A stretch of 5,759 bases of DNA from positions 1 to 5,759 of the forward strand of contig CAMWWW010000163.1 in assembly GCA_947178015.1 (NCBI GenBank), given 5' to 3'. The notes beneath the pieces were generated by a model. It worked only from the letters and a program-made list of their open reading frames with translations, did not search any database and was not told the origin of the DNA. Source of the stretch: an uncultured Clostridia bacterium (GTDB lineage: Bacteria; Bacillota; Clostridia; Lachnospirales; Lachnospiraceae). Positions 1 through 5,394 of this stretch are shown here, piece after piece; position 1 is the stretch's first letter; each line of letters begins with the position of its first letter. The translations under genes and the position numbers were made by a program.

Positions 1-200
1 AAACGTCGGCGCTTGATGAGGTTTTTCACGAATCTAGCGTCCGCTACGTTTTTCAATAAGCGAGAGCGGGGTGACGGAGTACTATAGGCGATTCTCTGCG
101 TGGACCTTTCTCGAAAATGATTATACGAATCGCTTTCCCAATGTCTTATTCTATTTCACTCTTTTTGATGGTGTATCTATTTTGTTTAGAAAATATTTAC
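1..200. other. Leading region without a recognisable gene
   Basis: No complete gene is visible here. Two plus-strand frames are open from the left edge: one ends at the TAA at 57-59 (TSALDEVFHESSVRYVFQ) and one at the TAG at 85-87. Either could be the C-terminal tail of an upstream gene, but neither is long enough to recognise. Bases 1-115 are richer in GC than 120-230, which is AT-rich like a promoter region. I saw no convincing terminator hairpin, tRNA or repeat in this stretch. Confidence 0.3.
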
Positions 201-229
201 TTGTAACCTACTACTCTCTGCATTATAAT
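201..229 (+). promoter_or_regulatory. Sigma-A-type promoter of the clpX-like operon
   Basis: A TTGTAA -35 element at 201-206 is separated by 17 bp from a perfect TATAAT -10 element at 224-229. Transcription would start near 236, giving a leader of about 40 nt before the preferred start codon at 277. The flanking DNA is AT-rich and no other promoter of this quality lies between here and the gene. It probably also drives the amidohydrolase gene downstream. Confidence 0.6.
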
Positions 230-266
230 AAAAGATAGGGCATAGGTGAAACCATCTGCCTAGAAT

Positions 267-270
267 GGAG
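267..270 (+). promoter_or_regulatory. Ribosome binding site deciding the clpX-like start
   Basis: GGAG sits 6 nt upstream of the ATG at 277. The in-frame ATG at 265 has no Shine-Dalgarno sequence at a useful distance, and the GGAG overlaps that codon. The site therefore favours 277. Confidence 0.55.
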
Positions 271-276
271 AATAGT

Positions 277-1713
277 ATGACAGATAACGAAAAAGAAATA
301 AAAGAAGCAGTGCAGAGTAGCGAAAGTAAAGATAAGGATAATAAAGAGAAAGATAACGGCGAATATGAAAAGATTTGTTATATGTGCAGGCGCCCGGAGA
401 GTAGGGCGGGCAGGATGATAGAGATGCCGGGCAATATAAGCATCTGCGCAGATTGTATGCAGAAAACCTTTGATTCCATACAGGGAAGCACAGGGATGCA
501 GTACAGTGATCTGATGAAGCTTTCGAATATGAATTTTATCAATCTTTCTGAGCTTCAGGGTGAAATTCCAAAGAGGCAGAAGGTGAAGAAGAAAAAGGAG
601 AAGGAAGAGAAGCCAGCTCCTGTATTTAATATTAAGGAAATTCCAGCTCCGCACAAAATTAAGGCAAAGCTGGATGATTATATTGTCGGGCAGGAGCACG
701 CAAAGAAGGTGGTCTCGGTGGCGGTGTATAATCACTATAAGAGAATCGCCAACGCAAAACCGACGGATGAAGTGGAAATTGAGAAATCCAATATGTTGAT
801 GATAGGACCGACGGGAAGTGGAAAGACCTATTTGGTTAAGACTCTTGCGAGACTTCTCGATGTGCCGCTTGCGATCACGGACGCGACCTCTCTGACAGAG
901 GCGGGATATATTGGTGATGATATTGAGAGTGTGGTATCAAAGCTATTGGCGGCGGCAGATAATGATGTGGAGAAGGCGGAGAAGGGAATTATCTTTATTG
1001 ATGAAATTGATAAGATCGCAAAAAAGAAAAACGCCCACAATCGTGATGTCAGCGGTGAGTCGGTGCAGCAGGGGATGCTGAAGCTGTTAGAGGGCGCAGA
1101 TATTGAGGTGCCTGTGGGGGCGAACAGCAAAAATGCGATGGTGCCTTTGGTAACAGTAAATACAGGGAATATTTTATTTATCTGTGGCGGGGCTTTTCCA
1201 GATCTGGCAGATTTGATTAAGGAGCGATTGACTAAGACATCCACCATGGGCTTTCAGGGCGAGCTTCGAGATAGGTTTGATAAGGAGAAGAATCTGATTC
1301 ATAAAGTGACCACGGAGGATTTGAGAAATTTTGGCATGATACCAGAGTTTTTGGGGCGCCTTCCCATTGTATATACATTGGATGAGCTTGATAAGGAGAT
1401 GCTTGTCCGGGTTCTTAAAGAGCCTAAAAATGCAATATTAAAGCAATATCAGAGGCTTCTGCTTTTTGATGAGGTTGAGCTTAATTTTGATGATGGCGCT
1501 CTGGATGCCATTGCGGAGAAAGCGTTGGAGAAGGATACGGGAGCTAGAGCATTGCGAGCGATTATTGAGGAGTTTATGCTGGATATTATGTATGAGATTC
1601 CGAAGGATGATAATATTGGCAGGGTGACAATCACAAAGGAGTATGTGGAGAAAACCGGCGGTCCGGTGATAGAGATGCGCGGAGCAGCATTGCTGACACA
1701 GAAAGCACAGTGA
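277..1713 (+). CDS. clpX: ClpX-type AAA+ protein unfoldase (divergent, probably a paralog)
   Basis: This 478-residue protein has the ClpX architecture; ClpX uses ATP to unfold proteins and normally feeds them to the ClpP peptidase in the cytoplasm. Visible in order are a charged N-terminal tail, a C4 zinc-binding domain (Cys34, 37, 57, 60), a Lys-rich linker (about 100-115), Walker A GPTGSGKT (177-184), pore loop GYIG (210-213), Walker B IIFIDE (238-243), RDVSGESVQQ, ICGGAF, arginine finger in EFLGRLP (Arg361) and sensor 2 GARALR (422-427). It is longer than typical ClpX (about 420). Differences from canonical ClpX are GYIG for GYVG, a pore-2 loop about two residues shorter, no Arg-Lys-His motif around 277-286, and MGF (324-326) where the ClpP-docking loop has IGF. 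I infer a second ClpX with altered substrate or partner use; it could still be the only copy. An ATG at 265 would add four residues but lacks a ribosome binding site. The amidohydrolase gene follows 69 bp later. Confidence 0.88.
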   Translation: MTDNEKEIKEAVQSSESKDKDNKEKDNGEYEKICYMCRRPESRAGRMIEMPGNISICADCMQKTFDSIQGSTGMQYSDLMKLSNMNFINLSELQGEIPKRQKVKKKKEKEEKPAPVFNIKEIPAPHKIKAKLDDYIVGQEHAKKVVSVAVYNHYKRIANAKPTDEVEIEKSNMLMIGPTGSGKTYLVKTLARLLDVPLAITDATSLTEAGYIGDDIESVVSKLLAAADNDVEKAEKGIIFIDEIDKIAKKKNAHNRDVSGESVQQGMLKLLEGADIEVPVGANSKNAMVPLVTVNTGNILFICGGAFPDLADLIKERLTKTSTMGFQGELRDRFDKEKNLIHKVTTEDLRNFGMIPEFLGRLPIVYTLDELDKEMLVRVLKEPKNAILKQYQRLLLFDEVELNFDDGALDAIAEKALEKDTGARALRAIIEEFMLDIMYEIPKDDNIGRVTITKEYVEKTGGPVIEMRGAALLTQKAQ

Positions 1714-1782
1714 GCGGTGTGAAAGCGAAATAAGTAAAAAGATGCAGAAGTTTGGCGGAGAGCGAAGGATTGGGGGACAGAT

Positions 1783-2697
1783 ATGAAGATTATTGACGCA
1801 CATGCGCATATTGTACAATATATTGCAGGTTTTGGTTCTCAGGGAGAGCTAAGGTCATGTGGAAATGGGAAGGCTGTCTATGCCAGCGGACAGGTGATAG
1901 AGATGATACCGCCGGAACTTGGAGAGGTGGATGTGACGCCGGAGCGGGTTATTAAGCTGATGGATCAGCATCATGTTGAGAAGGCGGTTCTTTTGCAGGG
2001 GAATTATTTTGGATTTCAGAATGAGTATGTCTGGCAGGCGATGCAGAAATATCCAGATCGCTTTACAGGAGCTGCCACCTATGATCCGTTTTGTGTCAAT
2101 AAGGATAAGATTCGTAAGCATTTGTTTGATGAGCTGGGATTTCGTCTGGTTAAGTTTGAGGTCAGCAATGGTTCTGGTTTGATGAGTTATCATCCTCCTG
2201 TCCCTCTGGATGGAGAGGTGATGGATGAGACCTATTCTTATGCAAAGGATAAGGGGCTGGTGTTTATTATTGATATTGGGCGTGCGGGAAATCCCTGCTG
2301 GCAGATAGAGCCTTTAAGAAACGCGATATTGCGGTATCCTGATATGAAATTTGTAGTTTGCCATTTGCTTGCGCCTCAACAGAAGGATGAGGCGGTATTT
2401 ACAGAAGGATTAAAAAGGCTGGCTTTGCCCAATGTGTGGTTTGATTTGGCTGCGCTGCCGGCGAATCAGAGGCCGGAAACCTATCCCTATGAGCATGCAA
2501 GACATTATCTGAGAGTTGGAAAGAATATAGTGGGAGCGGACCGCATGATGTTTGGCTCCGATCTGCCATCCACCCTATGTCGTGATAGCTATGAGCATTT
2601 GATAAGCTATCTGGCAGAAAGCGATGTTTTCACGGAAAGCGAGAAAGAAAAGATATTCTATAATACGGCGCAGAGCATTTATTTTTCTGCTTGTTAG
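1783..2697 (+). CDS. Amidohydrolase-family (Amidohydro_2-like) protein
   Basis: This 304-residue protein is a predicted metal-dependent TIM-barrel hydrolase or decarboxylase of the amidohydrolase superfamily, with no signal peptide or membrane segment, so cytoplasmic. The N-terminus carries the His-x-His metal motif (DAHAHI, His7 and His9) on the first barrel strand. VVCH at 191-194 supplies a further His, and MMFGSDLP (255-262) supplies the conserved Asp260 typical of the family's last barrel strand. Where many relatives have a His in a 'HxG' strand, this protein reads IIDIGRAG, with Asp164 in that place. The C-terminus ends with the usual helix containing NTAQSIYF. The start is supported by GGGGGA at 1772-1777, 5 nt upstream. 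The gene follows the clpX-like gene in the same direction with no promoter seen between them, so co-transcription is likely. The substrate cannot be told from the sequence. Confidence 0.82.
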   Translation: MKIIDAHAHIVQYIAGFGSQGELRSCGNGKAVYASGQVIEMIPPELGEVDVTPERVIKLMDQHHVEKAVLLQGNYFGFQNEYVWQAMQKYPDRFTGAATYDPFCVNKDKIRKHLFDELGFRLVKFEVSNGSGLMSYHPPVPLDGEVMDETYSYAKDKGLVFIIDIGRAGNPCWQIEPLRNAILRYPDMKFVVCHLLAPQQKDEAVFTEGLKRLALPNVWFDLAALPANQRPETYPYEHARHYLRVGKNIVGADRMMFGSDLPSTLCRDSYEHLISYLAESDVFTESEKEKIFYNTAQSIYFSAC

Positions 2698-2700
2698 AAA

Positions 2701-2734
2701 GCTGAGCAAAATGGTTCGGTATTTTATGAGATTT
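2701..2734 (+). terminator. Weak candidate terminator after the amidohydrolase gene
   Basis: GCTGAGC (2701-2707) can pair with GTTCGGT (2714-2720) around a 6-nt loop, using three G-U pairs. The AT-rich stretch that follows contains two TTTT runs. It lies between the amidohydrolase stop codon and the next promoter, which is the expected place, but the stem is weak. Confidence 0.3.
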
Positions 2735-2742
2735 TAGAACGA

Positions 2743-2770
2743 TTGACATATATGAAAATAATGCTATAAT
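2743..2770 (+). promoter_or_regulatory. Consensus sigma-A promoter with extended -10, upstream of the Hpt gene
   Basis: A perfect TTGACA (2743-2748) and a perfect TATAAT (2765-2770) are separated by 16 bp, and TGC directly before the -10 gives the extended TGn element. Initiation would be near 2777, leaving a leader of about 68 nt before the ATG at 2845. Both hexamers match consensus exactly, so strong expression is expected unless a repressor site overlaps; I saw no clear operator. Confidence 0.8.
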
Positions 2771-2830
2771 AAGTAGGATAAGTGAAGTGTCGTGAAAGAA
2801 AAATAAGTGGAGTGAAAGAGATTGGCTTAG

Positions 2831-2836
2831 AAAGGG
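2831..2836 (+). promoter_or_regulatory. Ribosome binding site of the Hpt gene
   Basis: AAAGGG lies 8 nt upstream of the ATG at 2845. The longer reading frame begins at a GTG at 2782, about 5 nt after the predicted transcription start and without room for a ribosome binding site, so the internal ATG is preferred. Confidence 0.5.
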
Positions 2837-2844
2837 ATGGTATT

Positions 2845-3198
2845 ATGATTAATTTAGAAAGTGTGGACAGAAAAATCTTGGATTATGAGACGGGATTGCA
2901 TCGTTTTATGGAGAAGGAGGCATTGTTTAAGAAGTTTTTGTTGAAATTTACGGATGACCAGTCCTTTCCCCGTTTAAAAGAGAACATAGAGAAGCAAGAT
3001 TGTGACGAAGCGTTCAGAGAAGCACATACCTTAAAGGGAGTGGCAGCCAATCTTGCTTTAAATGAGCTGTCGGAGGCTGCCAGCGAGCTGACAGAGCTTT
3101 TGCGTGCAAAAAAGCTTGAGGATGCGAAGGAGAAGCTTCCGATGCTTGAGGATGCATATGGCAGAGTACAGAGCTTGCTTGCAGAGTTAAAGGATTGA
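2845..3198 (+). CDS. Stand-alone Hpt (histidine phosphotransfer) domain protein
   Basis: The 117-residue product is almost entirely one Hpt domain, a four-helix bundle that passes phosphoryl groups between response-regulator receiver domains in multistep phosphorelays. The signature is AHTLKGVAAN with the phosphoryl-accepting His61 followed by Lys64 and Gly65. The preceding helix (RFMEKEALFKKFLLKF) and the following one (ELSEAASELTELLRAK) fit the family. No kinase, receiver or DNA-binding domain is attached and there is no signal peptide, so it would act in the cytoplasm as a free relay or as a phosphate sink. It forms its own unit, with a consensus promoter upstream and a strong hairpin terminator downstream, and no two-component partner lies in the window. 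The family and the His are clear; the relay partners are unknown. Confidence 0.85.
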   Translation: MINLESVDRKILDYETGLHRFMEKEALFKKFLLKFTDDQSFPRLKENIEKQDCDEAFREAHTLKGVAANLALNELSEAASELTELLRAKKLEDAKEKLPMLEDAYGRVQSLLAELKD

Positions 3199-3230
3199 GT
3201 AAAGTAGTAGAGAATATGGTAGACAGGTCT

Positions 3231-3279
3231 GGTGTGCTGGCAGGAGAAAAATATATCCTTGCTGGTGCGCCTTTTCTTT
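3231..3279 (+). terminator. Intrinsic terminator of the Hpt gene
   Basis: The arm at 3231-3245 (GGTGTGCTGGCAGGA) pairs with 3256-3271 (TCCTTGCTGGTGCGCC) over about 15 positions with one bulged T and several G-U pairs, around a 10-nt A/T loop. TTTTCTTT follows at 3272-3279. Because many pairs are G-U, the structure is much more stable in plus-strand RNA than in its complement, which fits termination of the plus-strand Hpt transcript 32 nt after its stop codon. Confidence 0.72.
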
Positions 3280-3308
3280 GTTATATCATATAGTATAAGA
3301 AAAAGTGC

Positions 3309-3313
3309 AGGAG
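3309..3313 (+). promoter_or_regulatory. Ribosome binding site of the subtilase remnant
   Basis: AGGAG lies 5 nt upstream of the ATG at 3319. The same frame extends back to a GTG at 3232, but that lies inside the terminator of the Hpt gene, so 3319 is the real start. A poor promoter-like pair (TTGCTG 3259-3264, TATATC 3282-3287) precedes it. Confidence 0.6.
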
Positions 3314-3318
3314 CAGCT

Positions 3319-3672
3319 ATGCCAGATAACATGACTTGTAGACAGAAGATTATGTCAAATGATTACAAGGATTTTATGGTAAACGTGGGAGAGAGTTCGC
3401 TGTTAGGCATGATCAATCAAGCGAGAACATGCATACAGCATGTATGGGGAGAGTATCGTGTGATCAGTGTGGAGGATAATAGCGATACGAGATATATGGC
3501 GACGCTTGGTTTTCAGACGATACCAAAACTTTATACGATAACAGATTCGACCAATATGGATGTGAGCGGAATAACAAAGCTTCGGAATCAACCATATTTG
3601 GGATTGGATGGAAAGGGTGTGTTGGTTGGATTAATTGATACTGGGGAGCGTGTTATTTTAATGTCAAGTTAG
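3319..3672 (+). pseudogene. Truncated S8-family (Csp-like) subtilisin-type serine protease, N-terminal remnant
   Basis: The 117-residue frame resembles the N-terminus of clostridial S8 subtilases of the Csp type. It has the family's opening (CRQKIMSNDYKDFMV), the propeptide-like segment (RYMATLGFQTIPKLYT) and the first catalytic strand (GLDGKGVLVGLIDTG), with the catalytic Asp107. Complete relatives run to several hundred residues and carry His and Ser blocks after this point. Here the resemblance stops directly after DTG (about position 3645), and a short unrelated tail (ERVILMSS) ends at a TAG. No frame after that continues the family, and only about 120 bp remain before the tRNA, so this is a 3' deletion or rearrangement rather than a simple frameshift. 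Without the His and Ser the product cannot be a protease. A short peptide could still be made, because the ribosome binding site is intact. Confidence 0.72.
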
Positions 3673-3751
3673 TGAAACCCAATAAAATCGAGGATTTCTG
3701 CTGATTTGGTTCTTTGAAAAATTCCAAGAATTTGATCTTAAATATTTTGTA

Positions 3752-3780
3752 TTGACTTTGAATAAAGAATGTGATATATC
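3752..3780 (+). promoter_or_regulatory. Promoter of the tRNA-Tyr / T-box / tyrS unit
   Basis: TTGACT (3752-3757) and TATATC (3775-3780) are 17 bp apart, placing initiation near 3787, about 5 nt before the mature tRNA. No comparable promoter lies between the tRNA and the T-box leader, so I infer that this one serves both the tRNA and tyrS. Confidence 0.6.
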
Positions 3781-3791
3781 TAATATGAAAT

Positions 3792-3873
3792 GGATGGGTT
3801 CCCGAGTGGCCAAAGGGGACAGACTGTAAATCTGCTGCAATTTGCTTCGGTGGTTCGAATCCACCTCCATCCA
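3792..3873 (+). tRNA. tRNA-Tyr (anticodon GTA)
   Basis: The 82-nt gene folds into a class II tRNA. Acceptor GGATGGG (3792-3798) pairs with TCCATCC (3866-3872), with one G-U at the inner end, and the discriminator is A (3873). The D stem CCC/GGG starts at 3801. The anticodon loop is CTGTAAA (3824-3830) with GTA at 3826-3828. An extended variable arm follows (3836-3848), then a T stem GGTGG/CCACC around TTCGAAT (3854-3860). The bacterial tyrosine features G1-C72, A73, GUA anticodon and long variable arm are all present. CCA is not encoded; five T follow directly, so the 3' end would be made by RNase Z-type cleavage and CCA addition. The anticodon stem has an A-C mismatch at its top (3819 against 3835), which is unusual and hints at a divergent extra copy. 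Confidence 0.95.
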
Positions 3874-3883
3874 TTTTTAATTT

Positions 3884-4120
3884 CATAGCAAAAGATGTGG
3901 AAGGAAAGAAGTAGGAATCATTTGACGCTACAGAGAGTTGTTGGTTGGTGAGAAACACAGAGAGTGGATGATTCTGAATACATTCTGGAGTTTCTATGTT
4001 GAAATTAAGTAGGCATAGGCGGATTGGTGCACGTTATAGCATGGTAAGGTAGATGGTTATTCTACGAAGTAAGGTGGTACCACGGCTTAGCTCGTCCTTT
4101 ATTGGACGGGCTTATTTTTT
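3884..4120 (+). promoter_or_regulatory. Tyrosine-specific T-box riboswitch controlling tyrS
   Basis: This leader reads uncharged tRNA-Tyr and, when bound, favours an antiterminator so that tyrS is transcribed. CATAG (3884-3888) pairs with CTATG (3994-3998) at the base of stem I. AGTA (3910-3913) and GAA-TAC-A (3976-3982) face each other as the specifier loop, with the Tyr codon TAC at 3979-3981. GGAATCAT (3914-3921) pairs with ATGATTCT (3968-3975) above it. The apical motifs AGAGAG (3932-3937) and GGTTGGTG (3943-3950) follow the usual pattern. A small hairpin GTAGA/TCTAC (4049-4065) precedes the conserved T-box AAGGTGGTACCACGG (4071-4085). In it, TGGT (4075-4078) would pair with the ACCA end of tRNA-Tyr, matching discriminator A73. 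Stem I starts only 10 nt after the tRNA-Tyr gene. Confidence 0.9.
4089..4120 (+). terminator. Regulated terminator of the tyrS T-box leader
   Basis: AGCTCGTCC (4089-4097) pairs with GGACGGGCT (4104-4112), nine pairs with one G-U, around a TTTATT loop and followed by TATTTTTT. It lies immediately after the conserved T-box sequence and competes with the antiterminator, so tyrS is expected to be off when tRNA-Tyr is fully charged. Confidence 0.88.
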
Positions 4121-4123
4121 GTT

Positions 4124-4129
4124 AGGAGG
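4124..4129 (+). promoter_or_regulatory. Ribosome binding site of tyrS
   Basis: A perfect AGGAGG lies 10 nt upstream of the ATG at 4140. The in-frame ATG at 4131 is only 1 nt away from it, too close to be used. The frame extending back to 4053 would run through the T-box and its terminator. Confidence 0.7.
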
Positions 4130-4139
4130 AATGTTAGAA

Positions 4140-5387
4140 ATGAAATTGTTTGAGTTGTTGCAAGAGAGAGGATATATATACCAGTGCACGGATTTGGATG
4201 AGGTTCAAAATAGATTGAATGGAGATACCCCTATCACTTTTTATTTGGGCATAGATCCGACTGCGGATAGTTTGCATATTGGACATTTTTTTGCGCTTAT
4301 GATGTTTCGGTATTTACAAGATGCTGGGCATAAAGGAATCTTGGTGATAGGTGGAGCGACTGCACTGATAGGTGATCCCAGTGGAAAGAGCGACATGAGA
4401 AAAATGCTGACAAAGGAACAGGTGCAGTATAACTTGGAAGAAGTTAAAAATTTAGCGAAACGTTTTGTTAAAACAGACGGCGATAATCCTGCCATTATTT
4501 TGAACAATGCAGAATGGTTTAATGGATATGATTATGTTGATTTTATGAGAGAAATTGGAGTACATTTTAATATAAATAAAATGCTTGCCGCAGATGCATA
4601 TGCGAATCGGTTACAAGAGGGCGGTCTAACCTTTTTGGAGATGGGGTATATGTTAATGCAAGCATATGATTTTATTTATCTGAACGCGAAATATGGCTGC
4701 ACACTTCAGATTGGAGGCAGTGATCAATGGGGAAATATCGTGGCTGGTACAACATTGAATAGAAAAAAGCGGTTTCTATCTGAAGATAAAAAGGAGGAAG
4801 GGGATATTTATGGTTTGACATGTCCGCTATTATTGACAAAAGAAGGAAAGAAAATGCGGAAAACAGAGTCCGGCACGTTGTGGGTTGCACGTGATAAGAC
4901 GACTCCTTTTGATTTTTATCAGTATTTCTACAATGTGGATGATGCCGATGTGGAGATGTTATTAAAGCTGTTTACAAGAGTGGATCTGGATACTATTACT
5001 CAGTTATGCTCTACCAATATTATTGAAGCAAAAAGAGTTATGGCATATGAAATTACGAAGTTGGTTCATGGGGAGAAGGAAGCAGAAGAGGTTCTATTAT
5101 CCGTTGGCTCATTGTTTGGAAAACAGTCGAATGGGGGTGAAAATGCTCCAGAAAGCGAATATATCATTTCTGAAAGTGAAATACCGGTGGTAGATTTGCT
5201 TGTAAATGCCCAATTGGTTAGCTCAAAGAGTGAAGCGAGAAGATTGATACAACAAAATGGCATCTCCATAGATGGAGAGAAGTGTAAAACGGTCGATGAT
5301 ATTTTAAAGTTGGAGGAGAAGAAAGGGTATGTGTTGATTCAAAAAGGGAAAAAAGTGTTTATGAAAGTGAATATTTGTATAAAGTAA
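4140..5387 (+). CDS. tyrS: Tyrosyl-tRNA synthetase (TyrRS)
   Basis: The 415-residue enzyme attaches tyrosine to tRNA-Tyr using ATP in the cytoplasm and matches the usual length of bacterial TyrRS. The class I HIGH motif is at 46-49. Tyrosine-binding positions known from Geobacillus TyrRS are in register one residue later: Tyr35, Tyr170, Gln174, Asp177 and Gln196. GGSDQWGN (192-199) is typical of the family. The C-terminal S4-type RNA-binding domain occupies about 348-408. The second class I signature, usually KFGKS/T or KMGKT in bacterial TyrRS, reads KMRKT here (238-242), with Arg replacing Gly at a mobile loop. The gene appears richer in AT and in TTG/TTA leucine codons than the clpX-like gene. 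It follows a tyrosine T-box and tRNA-Tyr, so expression should rise when tRNA-Tyr is uncharged. It may be a second TyrRS in its genome; that is inference. Confidence 0.95.
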   Translation: MKLFELLQERGYIYQCTDLDEVQNRLNGDTPITFYLGIDPTADSLHIGHFFALMMFRYLQDAGHKGILVIGGATALIGDPSGKSDMRKMLTKEQVQYNLEEVKNLAKRFVKTDGDNPAIILNNAEWFNGYDYVDFMREIGVHFNINKMLAADAYANRLQEGGLTFLEMGYMLMQAYDFIYLNAKYGCTLQIGGSDQWGNIVAGTTLNRKKRFLSEDKKEEGDIYGLTCPLLLTKEGKKMRKTESGTLWVARDKTTPFDFYQYFYNVDDADVEMLLKLFTRVDLDTITQLCSTNIIEAKRVMAYEITKLVHGEKEAEEVLLSVGSLFGKQSNGGENAPESEYIISESEIPVVDLLVNAQLVSSKSEARRLIQQNGISIDGEKCKTVDDILKLEEKKGYVLIQKGKKVFMKVNICIK

Positions 5388-5394
5388 AAAGCGA

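Noticed and set aside
223..735. A 170-codon reading frame on the minus strand
   Set aside because: It lies opposite the clpX-like promoter and coding region, and its composition (runs of Leu, Phe, Ile, His) is typical of an antisense shadow.
828..1818. Several minus-strand frames within the clpX-like gene
   Set aside because: They sit opposite a gene with clear family motifs and have no ribosome binding sites or recognisable content.
1973..2182. A 69-codon plus-strand frame inside the amidohydrolase gene
   Set aside because: It overlaps a well-supported gene in another frame and has an Arg/Met/Ile-rich shadow composition.
2782..2844. Upstream extension of the Hpt gene from a GTG
   Set aside because: It would start about 5 nt after the predicted transcription start without a ribosome binding site, and the added residues are not part of the Hpt domain.
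3232..3318. Upstream extension of the subtilase remnant from a GTG
   Set aside because: The extension is encoded by the Hpt terminator hairpin; the AGGAG before 3319 decides the start.
3719..3733. AAATTC/GAATTT hairpin with a CAA loop before the tRNA promoter
   Set aside because: Six A/T-rich pairs and no T run; too weak for a terminator and expected by chance in AT-rich DNA.
3850..3880. tRNA 3' end as an attachment site of an integrative element
   Set aside because: No second copy of the T-arm and acceptor sequence was seen in the window, and no integrase is present.
4053..4139. Upstream extension of tyrS by 29 codons
   Set aside because: It would translate the T-box sequence and its terminator; AGGAGG and family length support the ATG at 4140.
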